A DNA stretch of 38,457 nt from Pseudomonas mangiferae (GTDB lineage: Bacteria; Pseudomonadota; Gammaproteobacteria; Pseudomonadales; Pseudomonadaceae), in assembly GCF_007109405.1 (NCBI RefSeq), contig NZ_VJOY01000024.1, positions 1 to 38,457 of the forward strand, read 5' to 3'. Below the pieces are notes generated by a model that worked only from the letters and a program-made list of their open reading frames with translations, did not search any database and was not told where the DNA came from. Both the position numbers and the translations under genes were made by a program. Shown piece by piece: positions 1 through 9,263 of this stretch. How positions within the stretch are numbered: the stretch's first letter is position 1; each line of letters opens with the position of its first letter.

Positions 1-370
1 CGTAGGGCGCGAGGCTCATGTTCTCCTGGCCACCGGCGATGACCACCTCGGCGTCGCCGCAGCGGATCGCCTGGGTGGCCAGGTGCAGGGCCTTGAGGCC
101 GGAGCCGCAGACCTTGTTGATGGTCATGGCCGGGACGCTGTGGGGCAGGCCGGCCTTGAGGGCGGACTGACGCGCGGGGTTCTGCCCGGCGCCGGCGGTG
201 AGCACCTGGCCGAGGATCACCTCGTCCACGGCAGCGGGGTCCAGGCCGGTCTTCTCCAGCAGGGCACGGATCACCACGGCGCCCAGCTCGGTGGCGGGCA
301 CCTGGGCCAGGCTGCCCTGGAAGCTGCCGATGGCGGTGCGGGTGGCGGCGACGATGACCACGTCTTGCAT
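1..370 (-). CDS. atoB: Acetyl-CoA acetyltransferase (thiolase), N-terminal part only
   Basis: This is a biosynthetic-type thiolase, which condenses or cleaves acetoacetyl-CoA and acetyl-CoA in short-chain acyl-CoA or ketone-body metabolism. The gene runs off the left edge, leaving about the first 123 residues of a roughly 390-residue family. The N-terminus [17 protein letters not shown] is typical. Residue 88 in [10 protein letters not shown] is the nucleophilic cysteine, and [11 protein letters not shown] near the edge is the usual following motif. The ATG at 370-368 is preceded by AGGAG at good spacing. It lies downstream of the MpaB-like gene in the same direction, with a gap of about 128 bp. 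The family is certain; atoB rather than another thiolase paralogue is inferred from N-terminal resemblance. Confidence 0.88.
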   Translation of the reverse strand, partial: MQDVVIVAATRTAIGSFQGSLAQVPATELGAVVIRALLEKTGLDPAAVDEVILGQVLTAGAGQNPARQSALKAGLPHSVPAMTINKVCGSGLKALHLATQAIRCGDAEVVIAGGQENMSLAPY

Positions 371-498
371 GGGAACACTCCTGGAAAGAGCGGGCGGGCC
401 CGCGACAGGCGGCCATGGTGTCACAGGGTTTTCCCCGGGGGCCAGCGGCCGAACCGACCGGTCAGGTGCGGGCCGCACGAGTCGGCGGCCGGGGCGGC

Positions 499-1377
499 TC
501 AGGCCGGGCCGGCCAGGCCCAGGCGGCGATGCGCGCGGTGTACGGCGGCGTTGCGCACCGCCCAGCGCAACAGCGTCCCCAGGCCGTTGACGGAGGGCCG
601 GAGCAGCCAGCTCTGCCAAGGCGCGATGGGGTGGCCGATCTCCTGCTGGGCCCAGTCCGGCAGCAGGTCGATGCCGGCGCGCATCAGCAGCGCGCCCATG
701 GGCACGGCCAGCGCGCTGGGGGCCGGGGCAGTGAGGAGGATGCGTAGGATCTCGCGGCTGCGGGCATCGCCGCGCAGCTGCGGGCGCATCACCTGCAGGT
801 AGCGCTCCAGGGCATCCCGGGTGCGCGGCACGTCGCGTGCGCCCAGGCGCTCGGCCACGTCCGCCACTTCGGCGTAGTAGCGGTTCTGCTGATCCAAGGG
901 CAGCGCGGGATTGCGGTAGCGTAGGTGGGCCGCCATGAACTGGTGGACCTCGGCCACGTGGACCCAGGTCAGCAGGTCCGGGTCGCTGGCGGCGTAGGGG
1001 CGGCCGTCCGGGGCGGTGCCCACCACCCGCAGGTGGATACGCTTGACCCGCTCGATCAGCGCGTCGGCGTCGGCGCGGGCGGCGAAGGTGGTGCCAGAGA
1101 TGAACTGACCGGTGCGTCGCAGCCGGCCCAGCAGGTCCTCGCGGAAATTGGAATGGTCCCAGACCCCCGCCAGGGCCAGGGGATGCAGGGCCTGCATGAG
1201 CAGCGCGGCGATACCGCCCACCATCATGCTGGTGAAGTCCCCGTGCACCCGCCAGCACACGGCGTCCGGGCCGTAGAGGCCGGGGTCGCCGGGCGGTCGT
1301 TCGAAGTCGATCTCGCCGAGGGCGACGCCGCTCAGGCTGAGTACCTGGCGTTCGATGCTGCGACGAATGAGGTTCAT
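499..1377 (-). CDS. DUF2236 / MpaB-family oxygenase-like protein
   Basis: This 292-residue protein belongs by sequence feel to the DUF2236 family, which includes latex-clearing protein and the mycophenolic-acid enzyme MpaB. These are heme-linked or otherwise His-dependent oxygenases, and the substrate here is unknown. Visible family features are the WRVHGDF start of the core, the [10 protein letters not shown] helix (His65), His115 in a KRIHLRV segment and His140 in [13 protein letters not shown] chose the ATG at 1377 ([10 protein letters not shown]) because the upstream in-frame extension is low-complexity and overlaps the pgi terminator. No signal peptide is obvious. It sits between pgi and the thiolase on the same strand. 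A role in lipid or ketone metabolism with the thiolase is only a guess from adjacency. Confidence 0.8.
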   Translation of the reverse strand: MNLIRRSIERQVLSLSGVALGEIDFERPPGDPGLYGPDAVCWRVHGDFTSMMVGGIAALLMQALHPLALAGVWDHSNFREDLLGRLRRTGQFISGTTFAARADADALIERVKRIHLRVVGTAPDGRPYAASDPDLLTWVHVAEVHQFMAAHLRYRNPALPLDQQNRYYAEVADVAERLGARDVPRTRDALERYLQVMRPQLRGDARSREILRILLTAPAPSALAVPMGALLMRAGIDLLPDWAQQEIGHPIAPWQSWLLRPSVNGLGTLLRWAVRNAAVHRAHRRLGLAGPA

Positions 1378-1412
1378 GACGCGCAGGCTAACCCGCCAGC
1401 CTCCGAAGGAAA

Positions 1413-1436
1413 ACGCCCCGGCGCAAGCCGGGGCGT
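1413..1436 (-). terminator. Rho-independent terminator of pgi
   Basis: A perfect 10-bp inverted repeat (ACGCCCCGGC / GCCGGGGCGT) with a 4-nt loop lies 6 bp after the pgi stop codon. Read on the minus strand it is followed by TTTT. The position and strand fit termination of pgi transcription before the MpaB-like gene, which then needs its own promoter or read-through. Confidence 0.85.
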
Positions 1437-1441
1437 CCGGG

Positions 1442-3106
1442 TCATCCGCGGTGACGGCCGCGGAAGAAGTCGATGAGACCCTGGGTGGAGGCATCCTCGG
1501 CGGGGGTTTCCTCGCTGCCTACCAGGCGCGAGTAGACGCCCTTGCCCAGGTCCTTGCCCAGCTCGACGCCCCACTGGTCGAAGGCATTGATGCCCCAGAG
1601 CACGCTCTGCACGTAGACCTTGTGCTCGTACATGGCGATCAGCGCGCCCAGGCGGCGGGCACTGATGCGCTCCACCACCAGGGTGTTGCTCGGCCGGTTG
1701 CCGGGGATCACCTTGTGGGGCGCGAGGCGCTGCACTTCCTCTTCCGGCAGGCCCTTGGCGCGCAGCTCGGCCTCGGCCTCGGCGCGGGTCTTGCCGAGCA
1801 TCAGCGCCTGGCTCTGGGACAGGCAGTTGGCGTAGAGCCACTGGTGGTGATCGGCGACCGGGTTGTAGCTGCTCACCGGGACGATGAAGTCCGCCGGGAT
1901 CAGGTGAGTGCCCTGGTGCAGCAACTGGTGATAGGCGTGCTGCCCGTTGCAGCCGACCCCGCCCCAGATCACCGGGCCGGTGCCGCTGGTCACCGGTGTG
2001 CCGTCCTGGCGGACGCTCTTGCCGTTGGACTCCATGTCCAGCTGCTGCAGGTGGTCTGTGATGTTCCGCAGGTAGTAGTCGTAGGGCAGGATCGCGTGGC
2101 TGCGGGCGTCCCAGAAGTCGCCGTACCAGACCCCCAGCAGGCCCAGCAGCACCGGGATGTTGCGGGCGTAGGGGGCGGTCTGGAAGTGCTGGTCCATGCT
2201 GTAGGCGCCGGACAGCAGTTCCTTGAAGTTGGAGATGCCGATGGACATGGCGATGGGCAGGCCTATGGCCGACCACAGGGAATAGCGCCCGCCCACCCAG
2301 TCCCACATGGGAAAGATGTTCTCTTCGCGGATGCCGAAGGCGATGGCTGCCTCCTTGTTGCTGGAGACGGCGATGAAGTGCCGGTACAGCTCTTCCTCGC
2401 TGCCGCCCTGAGCCAGGTACCAGCCCCGGGCCGCCTGGGCGTTCTTCAGGGTCTCCAGGGTACTGAAGGACTTGCTGGAGACGATGAACAGGGTGGTCTC
2501 GGCGTTCAGCTTGCTGGCCACCTCGCGGAACTCGCTGCCGTCGATGTTGGCCAGGTAGTGGCAACGCACGCCCTTCTGGGCGAACGGCAGCAGCGCCTCG
2601 GACACCAGCTGCGGGCCGAGGAAGGAGCCGCCGATGCCGATGTTCACCACATCGGTGATGGGCTTCTCGGTATAGCCGCGCCACAGGCCGTTGTGCACGT
2701 AGCCCACCAGCTCGGTCATCTGGTGCAGGACCCGCTGCACCTCCGGCATGATGTCCACGCCGTCGACCCGCACCTTGTCGCCCACCGGGCGGCGCAGCGC
2801 AGTGTGCAGCACCGGGCGGCCCTCGGTGGCGTTGATGACGTCGCCGCGGAACATCGCCTTGATCGCATCGTCCAGGTGCGCCTCTTCCGCCAGCTTCACC
2901 AGCAGCTCCAGGGTGTCCTCGCGGATCAGGTTCTTCGAGTAGTCGAGGAACAGGCCGCAGGCGCTCTGGCTGAATCGCTTGAAACGCTCGGGATCGTCGT
3001 TGAAGGCCTGGCGCATATTGAAGCTGTTCAGCGCCTGGCGGTGCGCCTGGAGCGCGCGCCAGCTGGGCAATTGGGTGACGTCGAGCGGAGTCAGGTGGTG
3101 GTCCAT
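1442..3106 (-). CDS. pgi: Glucose-6-phosphate isomerase
   Basis: The enzyme interconverts glucose-6-phosphate and fructose-6-phosphate in the cytoplasm. In Pseudomonas it works mainly in gluconeogenesis and the cyclic Entner-Doudoroff route, because phosphofructokinase is absent. The protein is 554 residues, the usual length. Both family signatures are visible: [16 protein letters not shown] near the middle and [16 protein letters not shown] near the C-terminus, together with [16 protein letters not shown] of the sugar-phosphate-binding SIS fold. I took the ATG at 3106 ([10 protein letters not shown]); the longer in-frame reading is arginine-rich and not family-like. A terminator follows at once. 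Upstream, 181 bp separate it from panC, so it may have its own promoter. Confidence 0.97.
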   Translation of the reverse strand: MDHHLTPLDVTQLPSWRALQAHRQALNSFNMRQAFNDDPERFKRFSQSACGLFLDYSKNLIREDTLELLVKLAEEAHLDDAIKAMFRGDVINATEGRPVLHTALRRPVGDKVRVDGVDIMPEVQRVLHQMTELVGYVHNGLWRGYTEKPITDVVNIGIGGSFLGPQLVSEALLPFAQKGVRCHYLANIDGSEFREVASKLNAETTLFIVSSKSFSTLETLKNAQAARGWYLAQGGSEEELYRHFIAVSSNKEAAIAFGIREENIFPMWDWVGGRYSLWSAIGLPIAMSIGISNFKELLSGAYSMDQHFQTAPYARNIPVLLGLLGVWYGDFWDARSHAILPYDYYLRNITDHLQQLDMESNGKSVRQDGTPVTSGTGPVIWGGVGCNGQHAYHQLLHQGTHLIPADFIVPVSSYNPVADHHQWLYANCLSQSQALMLGKTRAEAEAELRAKGLPEEEVQRLAPHKVIPGNRPSNTLVVERISARRLGALIAMYEHKVYVQSVLWGINAFDQWGVELGKDLGKGVYSRLVGSEETPAEDASTQGLIDFFRGRHRG

Positions 3107-3287
3107 GGGGTCCCTTAGAGTGAACGAGCGGCTACGGGGTTTTTGAACGTGGAAGCCGGCGGTGCGTTCCAGTTTTCTCTGCCGGGCGAGGGCGCTCCTT
3201 CCGGGGTTGCGGGCGGGAGCAAGGTGCCCCGCCACAGCCGCTTCGCAGCGGGCGAGGCCACCCCCGGCGAGGGCGTCGACCGACGGG

Positions 3288-4142
3288 TCAGACGGCCCGC
3301 GTCAGGGCCAGGTTGTCGATGAGCCGGGTAGCGCCCAGGTAGGCGGCGGCCAGGATCACCACCTGGCGATCCTCCGGCGCTGCCAGGCGCAGGCTGGATG
3401 CCTCGCGGATTTCCAGGTAGTCGGGGCGGAAGCCGGCGGCATCCAGCGCCGCCAGGCCCTCGGCGATCAGTGCCGGGTAGTCGGTGCGGCCGTCCCGCAG
3501 GCCCTGGGCGAGGCCTTGCAGGGTGCGGTAGAGCGCCGGCGCGGTGGCGCGCTGGGCTTCGTTCAGGTAGCCGTTGCGGGACGACAACGCCAGGCCATCG
3601 TCGGCGCGGCGGGTCGGCTCGCCGACGATCTGGATCGGCAGGTTCAGGTCGCGCACCAGCTTGCGGATCACCGCCAACTGCTGGAAGTCCTTCTCGCCGA
3701 ACACCGCCAGGTCCGGCTGCACCATGTTGAACAGCTTGCTCACCACGGTGGCCACGCCTTCGAAATGGCCGGGCCGGCTGGCGCCGCAGAGGCCTTCGGA
3801 CACCAGGGGCACGCTGACCCGGGTCTGGTCGTCCATGCCGTCCGGGTACATGGCGTCGACGCCCGGGTGGAACAGCAGGTGGCACCCGGCGGCCTGCAGA
3901 CGCGCCTGGTCGGCTTCCAGGGTGCGTGGGTATTTGTCCAGGTCCTCATGGGGGCCGAACTGCAGCGGGTTGACGAAGATGCTGGCCACCACGAAGTCGG
4001 CCTGGCGTGCCGCGGTTTCCACCAGGGCGGCGTGGCCGGCGTGCAGGTTGCCCATGGTGGGCACCAGGGCGATGCGCTTGCCTTCGCGGCGTGCCTGGGC
4101 CACGGCGGTGCGCAGGTCGGCGACGGTATTGACGGTGATCAT
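3288..4142 (-). CDS. panC: Pantothenate synthetase (pantoate--beta-alanine ligase)
   Basis: PanC joins pantoate and beta-alanine using ATP, with a pantoyl-adenylate intermediate, in the last step of vitamin B5 synthesis for coenzyme A. The 284-residue protein shows the HIGH-type motif HAGH at residues 34-37 within [10 protein letters not shown], the family blocks FVNPLQFGP and FGEKDFQQL, and LSSRN, which serves as the KMSKS-like region. The ATG at 4142 overlaps the panB stop by 4 bp (ATGA), so the two are probably translationally coupled. panB makes the pantoate precursor (via ketopantoate) that this enzyme uses. The ORF could extend far upstream, but that part overlaps panB in another frame and is not real. 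Confidence 0.97.
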   Translation of the reverse strand: MITVNTVADLRTAVAQARREGKRIALVPTMGNLHAGHAALVETAARQADFVVASIFVNPLQFGPHEDLDKYPRTLEADQARLQAAGCHLLFHPGVDAMYPDGMDDQTRVSVPLVSEGLCGASRPGHFEGVATVVSKLFNMVQPDLAVFGEKDFQQLAVIRKLVRDLNLPIQIVGEPTRRADDGLALSSRNGYLNEAQRATAPALYRTLQGLAQGLRDGRTDYPALIAEGLAALDAAGFRPDYLEIREASSLRLAAPEDRQVVILAAAYLGATRLIDNLALTRAV

Positions 4143-4939
4143 GCGGAGAACCCGTGTTCGGCGGCCGGGAACGAGCCATCTCGCACCGCGCTGACGAAGG
4201 CGCCCAGGGCGCCCTGGATGCTGCCCTGGCCGTCCATGAAGTTCCTGACGAACTTCGGCACCCGGCCGCTCAGGGACAGGCCGAGCATGTCGTGGAGCAC
4301 CAGCACCTGGCCGTCGGTGGCGGCGCCGGCGCCGATGCCGATCACCGGGATCTTCACCGACTGGGCGATCTCCGCCGCCAGCTCGCTGGGCACGCACTCC
4401 AGCAGCAGCATCGCCGCGCCGGCCTGTTCCAGGGCCATGGCGTCGGCCCGTAGCTGGCGTGCCTGCGCCTCGCCACGGCCCTGCACGCGGAAGCCGCCGA
4501 AGACGTTGACCAGCTGCGGCGTGAGGCCCAGGTGGGCACAGACCGGCACGCCGCGCTCCGCCAGCAGGCGGATCGGCTCGGCCAGCCAGCCGGCGCCCTC
4601 CAGCTTGACCATGTGGGCGCCGGCCTGCATCAGCATCCCGCAGGTGGCGAAGGTCTGTTCGAGGGTGGCGTAGGACATGAAGGACAGGTCGCTGACGATC
4701 AGTGCGCCGAGGTTGCCGCGCTTCACCGCGGCGGTGTGGTAGGCCATGTCGGCGGCGGTCACCGGCAGGGTGCTGTCGTGGCCCTGCAGGACCATGCCCA
4801 GGGAATCCCCCACCAGCAGGACCTCGACTCCGGCCTGGCAGGCGGCGCGGGCGAAGGTGGCGTCGTAGGCGGTGAGCATGGCGATCTTCTCGCCCTTCTG
4901 CTTCATCGCTTGCAGGGTGAGCAGGGTGACATCAGGCAT
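4139..4939 (-). CDS. panB: 3-methyl-2-oxobutanoate hydroxymethyltransferase
   Basis: PanB transfers a one-carbon unit from methylenetetrahydrofolate to 2-ketoisovalerate, giving ketopantoate, the first committed step of pantothenate synthesis. The 266-residue protein has the family's TIM-barrel landmarks: [13 protein letters not shown], the metal-binding region [26 protein letters not shown] and [18 protein letters not shown]. The start is the ATG at 4939 ([10 protein letters not shown]). Its last codons overlap the panC start by 4 bp. folK lies 170 bp upstream on the same strand, so pcnB-folk-panB-panC may be one unit. The ketoisovalerate substrate comes from the ilv pathway, whose genes lie at the other end of this window. 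Confidence 0.97.
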   Translation of the reverse strand: MPDVTLLTLQAMKQKGEKIAMLTAYDATFARAACQAGVEVLLVGDSLGMVLQGHDSTLPVTAADMAYHTAAVKRGNLGALIVSDLSFMSYATLEQTFATCGMLMQAGAHMVKLEGAGWLAEPIRLLAERGVPVCAHLGLTPQLVNVFGGFRVQGRGEAQARQLRADAMALEQAGAAMLLLECVPSELAAEIAQSVKIPVIGIGAGAATDGQVLVLHDMLGLSLSGRVPKFVRNFMDGQGSIQGALGAFVSAVRDGSFPAAEHGFSA

Positions 4940-5109
4940 GAAGCGTCCTCTTCCTAAGACGGGTCGGGCGATGCGCCGGGCGGGAAGCGACGCGGCGTGC
5001 CGCGGGCTCTCGCCTCTTGTTCTGGCTCGGCGCGGGCAGTGCCGGCGGCGGCGGACGCCTATAGTCCCGACGGGCAGGGGCGAAGTCAATCGCGGCTGTT
5101 ACCGGGGTG

Positions 5110-5607
5110 TTACGGCGTTACCGGCTGCAGCCGCTCGAGCCCCACGAACGGGCAGTCCTCCAGCAACCGCTGCAGCGAGCGGCCATCCGGCAGGTGCAGG
5201 TCGGGGGCGATGTCCGCCAGCGGGTAGAGCACGAAGGCGCGGGCGTGCATGTGGTAGTGGGGTACGGTCAGGCGCGGCGTGTCCTGCGCCAGCTCGCCGT
5301 AGAGCAGGATGTCCAGGTCCAGGGTGCGCGGCCCCCAGCGCTGGTCCTTGCGCACCCGGCCCTGCTCGGTCTCGATAGCCTGCAGCGCGTCCAACAGCGC
5401 CAGGGGCGCGAGTTCGGTCTCGAGGGCGGCGACGGCATTGACGTAGCGCGGCTGGTCGGGAGGCCCCAGGGGATCGCTGGCGTACAGCGACGACACGGCG
5501 GCGAGCCGGGTTTGGGGCAGGCACCCGAGAGCGTCCAGGGCCGCGCGCAACTGGCCGTGGGGATCGGCCAGGTTGCTGCCCAGACCGATATAGGCGCAGA
5601 CGGTCAT
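5110..5607 (-). CDS. folK: HPPK: 2-amino-4-hydroxy-6-hydroxymethyldihydropteridine diphosphokinase
   Basis: FolK transfers pyrophosphate from ATP to 6-hydroxymethyl-dihydropterin in folate synthesis. The protein has 165 residues, normal for the family. The N-terminal YIGLGSNLADP and the HPPK signature RWGPRTLDLDILLYG (residues 90-104, with the magnesium-binding Asp97 and Asp99) are clear. Its ATG overlaps the pcnB stop by 4 bp (ATGA at 5607-5604), showing coupling with pcnB as in other gammaproteobacteria. The folate product supports PanB, the next gene, which uses methylenetetrahydrofolate. Confidence 0.97.
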   Translation of the reverse strand: MTVCAYIGLGSNLADPHGQLRAALDALGCLPQTRLAAVSSLYASDPLGPPDQPRYVNAVAALETELAPLALLDALQAIETEQGRVRKDQRWGPRTLDLDILLYGELAQDTPRLTVPHYHMHARAFVLYPLADIAPDLHLPDGRSLQRLLEDCPFVGLERLQPVTP

Positions 5608-6998
5608 TCCGCCGGGGCGTCACCGCGGCCGGCCGGGCGACGCTTGCGTCCACCGCTGCGGCGGCGCTTGCGCGGCGCCGGGCCGGCTTCGTCGCGGCTG
5701 CTGAGGTCGCGGATCATGGCGCGCCGCTCGCTGTCGCTGGCGTCCTGGTAGTCGGTCCACCAGGGGCCGAGCCCGTCGGTGCGCTCGCCGGCGCTTTCCC
5801 GCAGCAGCAGGAAGTCGTAGCCGGCGCGGAAACGCGGGTTTTCCAAGAGCAGGTCGGCGCGCTTGCCACTACGCCGCGGCAGGCGCTCCTGCATGTCCCA
5901 GATTTCCCGGATGGGAATGGTGAAGCGCTTGGGAATGGCGGTGCGCTGGCATTGTTCGCTGATCAGTTCGTGGGCCGCTTCATTCATCGCCGGGATCGGC
6001 GGCATGCCCCGATCCTGCAACTGCAGGACGCGCGCCGGCAGGGCCGGCCAGAGCAGGGCAGCGAACAGGAACGCCGGGGTGACCGGCTTGCCCTGATGGA
6101 TTCGCGTGTCGGTATTGGCCAGGGCCTGGCGGATCAACTGGCCGGCGTAGTCCGGGTCGCGGGCCAGGGCGGCCGCGCTGGCGGGGAACAGCGGGGCGAA
6201 CAGTTCGTACTCGCACAGCAGGTCGAAGGTGCGCTCGGCCTTGCCGCCCAGCATCAGCTTGAGCACTTCGTCGAACAGCCGTGCCGAGGGAATGTCCCGC
6301 AGCATCGGGCCCAGGCGACGAATCGGCGCCGCGCTGTGCTTCTCGATCTCGAAGTCGAGCTTGGCGGCGAAGCGGATCGCCCGGAGCATGCGCACCGGGT
6401 CTTCCAGGTAGCGCTGCTCGGGGTCGCCGATGAGGCGGATCAGGCGATTGCGGATGTCGTGCACGCCATGGGCGTAGTCGAGGATGCGTTCGCTGGATGG
6501 GTCGTAGTAGAGCGCGTTGATGGTGAAGTCGCGGCGCTGGGCGTCGTCCTCGAGGCTGCCGTAGACGTTGTCCCGGAGGATGCGGCCGCTCTCGTGGCGC
6601 GAGGCCTGGTGGGCGTTTTCCGGTTCCTCGTCCACCGGGTGGTTGGCGCGGAAGGTGGCGACTTCGATGATCTCGCGGCCGAACTGGACGTGGGCCAGCT
6701 TGAAGCGGCGGCCGATCACCCGGGCGTTGCGGAATTCGGCGCGGACCTGCTCCGGCGTCGCGTTGGTCGCCACGTCGAAGTCCTTGGGCTCCATGTCCAG
6801 CATGAGGTCGCGTACGCAGCCGCCCACCAAGTAGGCCTGGTAACCGGACTTCTGCAGGCGCTCCACCACGCTGACCGCATGGCGGCTGATGCGCTCGCGG
6901 GCGACGGTGTGTTGATTGTGACCCAGCACGGCGGGGGTGCTGCGGGGCTGCCGGAGGCGCAAGGGAGAACGTAGAGACTGGAACAGCTTTTTCAGCAT
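5604..6998 (-). CDS. pcnB: Poly(A) polymerase I
   Basis: PcnB adds 3' poly(A) tails to RNA and so speeds RNA decay; it also affects plasmid copy-number RNAs. The protein belongs to the class II nucleotidyltransferases (tRNA-CCA/PAP). The core reads YLVGGCVRDLMLDMEPKDFDVATNATPEQV with the paired catalytic Asp residues, followed by RRFTINALYYDP and the RNA-binding EDPVRMLRAIRFAAKL. The C-terminus is a basic tail rich in Arg and Lys. I prefer the ATG at 6998 (MLKKLFQSLRSP), which matches the start I recall for Pseudomonas orthologues; a GTG three codons upstream (7007) is also possible. It is the first gene of pcnB-folK-panB-panC and starts about 115 bp downstream of the crcZ terminator. Confidence 0.95.
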   Translation of the reverse strand: MLKKLFQSLRSPLRLRQPRSTPAVLGHNQHTVARERISRHAVSVVERLQKSGYQAYLVGGCVRDLMLDMEPKDFDVATNATPEQVRAEFRNARVIGRRFKLAHVQFGREIIEVATFRANHPVDEEPENAHQASRHESGRILRDNVYGSLEDDAQRRDFTINALYYDPSSERILDYAHGVHDIRNRLIRLIGDPEQRYLEDPVRMLRAIRFAAKLDFEIEKHSAAPIRRLGPMLRDIPSARLFDEVLKLMLGGKAERTFDLLCEYELFAPLFPASAAALARDPDYAGQLIRQALANTDTRIHQGKPVTPAFLFAALLWPALPARVLQLQDRGMPPIPAMNEAAHELISEQCQRTAIPKRFTIPIREIWDMQERLPRRSGKRADLLLENPRFRAGYDFLLLRESAGERTDGLGPWWTDYQDASDSERRAMIRDLSSRDEAGPAPRKRRRSGGRKRRPAGRGDAPAE

Positions 6999-7059
6999 GA
7001 GGTGCACTGTCTAGCGGAATGGGCGGCCGGATAGGCGAATGACCGCATAGGTGGCGCGG

Positions 7060-7089
7060 ATTCTAGCACTGGCTGCAGGCGATGGTGAA
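7060..7089 (-). promoter_or_regulatory. Candidate sigma-70 promoter for pcnB
   Basis: On the minus strand, TAGAAT (7065-7060) lies 18 bp after TTCACC (7089-7084), giving a plausible -10/-35 pair. It is placed between the crcZ terminator and the pcnB start. The -35 is weak, so this is a guess from consensus matching. Confidence 0.4.
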
Positions 7090-7111
7090 CGCAGGAGACA
7101 GGGCGCCCAAA

Positions 7112-7497
7112 GCACTGGGGGGAGCCGAAGCTCCCCCCAAAGATGATGCGTGCTTTATTGTTGTTATTGTTTCGGACCTGTTGTTCTTGTTGTCTGGTCC
7201 GCCCGGATAACCGTCGGTTTCCGAGACCCTCAGATGAGAGGGGCAATAGCAAACGGATTGCTTTGGTCACTGACATTGCCTTGATCGTGCGATCCAACCA
7301 GTTCGGGCGCTGCCTTGGGGCAGTTTTATTGTTCTCGGCCTGGTCTGGGGCGAACCCCGGGGCAACTTCCCTGCGAAGGGCCAGTTGGTCTCCAAAAGAA
7401 TCAGTTAGCTGCGTCTCCGCCTTGTTGTTGTTATTTTGCTGGAGCCGATACGTCTTGTTTTTATTGTGGGGTTCAGCGTTTTTTATTGTTGTTGTGC
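7112..7497 (-). ncRNA. crcZ: CrcZ small RNA (Hfq/Crc decoy)
   Basis: CrcZ sequesters the Hfq-Crc translational repressor complex and so relieves carbon catabolite repression when good carbon sources run out. The call rests on location and sequence. It lies between cbrB and pcnB on the cbrB strand, exactly where crcZ sits in Pseudomonas, behind a sigma-54 promoter. The RNA strand carries six A-rich CA-type motifs (AAnAAnAA-like) at 7495-7479, 7467-7455, 7437-7422, 7334-7324, 7193-7181 and 7172-7154, the last with AACAATAACAACAATAA. A strong terminator hairpin closes it. The predicted 5' end, about 12 nt after the promoter GC, gives a transcript of about 385 nt, close to the roughly 400 nt known for P. 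aeruginosa. Exact ends are inferred. ORFs that cross this segment on either strand are not credible. Confidence 0.93.
7117..7138 (-). terminator. Terminator of crcZ
   Basis: A 9-bp perfect GC-rich stem (GGGGGGAGC / GCTCCCCCC) with a tetraloop, UUCG on the RNA strand, lies at the 3' end of crcZ. The following U-tract is poor (AGTGCTTT), but the UUCG-capped hairpin is very stable. Confidence 0.8.
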
Positions 7498-7506
7498 CAG
7501 AGATAT

Positions 7507-7522
7507 AGCAGGTGGCGTGCCA
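7507..7522 (-). promoter_or_regulatory. Sigma-54 (RpoN) promoter of crcZ
   Basis: On the minus strand TGGCACG-CCAC-CTGCT matches the -24/-12 consensus TGGCACG-N4-TTGCW, with the invariant GG and GC dinucleotides spaced by 10 nt. The predicted start lies near 7496-7497, just before the first A-rich motif. CbrB, encoded directly upstream, is a sigma-54 activator and is the known driver of crcZ. Confidence 0.9.
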
Positions 7523-7598
7523 GCTTTTGGAAAACCCTTTAAAAACAGGGTATTGGCTTAAATCGATCAAAAATCGATCCGATTCGAATGGCGAGTTC

Positions 7599-7674
7599 CG
7601 TTACCGATAGCCCCGACTTTGTTACGGATAATGTGGGCGGGGTAACAGCCGGGAAGGCGAGCGCTGTGTTACCG
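7599..7674. promoter_or_regulatory. Cluster of four GTTAC elements, probable CbrB upstream activating sites
   Basis: Four near-identical octamers lie 75 to 150 bp upstream of the crcZ sigma-54 promoter. They are CGTTACCG (7599-7606), TGTTACGG (7620-7627), CTGTTACC on the minus strand (7648-7641) and TGTTACCG (7667-7674). The first three are spaced by about 21 bp, roughly two helical turns. Distance and clustering fit enhancer sites for a sigma-54 activator. Assignment to CbrB is inferred from context. Confidence 0.7.
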
Positions 7675-7777
7675 CGTGCGGCGCTCTGGGGCGGGCATTC
7701 CAGCCAAGCGGCGAGAAGAGGAAGAGGTGCGGGAGAGGCAGGCCGGCGCGAGGCGCGACGGCCCGGGGGCAGGCGAA

Positions 7778-9199
<1,422 letters not shown>

Positions 9200-9263
9200 C
9201 AATCGGGTTCTCTCGACGATCGGAGGCGGTTCGCACGGGCCGGTAAACCCTGGGCGTTCCTCG

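Noticed and set aside
1355-3118. Long open frame (587 codons) on the plus strand opposite pgi
   Set aside because: It is the antisense shadow of a high-GC gene. pgi on the other strand is full length with all signatures and a terminator; the shadow frame resembles no protein family.
6992-7570. 192-codon minus-strand and 121-codon plus-strand open frames across the cbrB-pcnB spacer
   Set aside because: Both run through the crcZ sRNA and its terminator and translate to Asn/Lys-rich or Leu/Val-rich low-complexity sequence.
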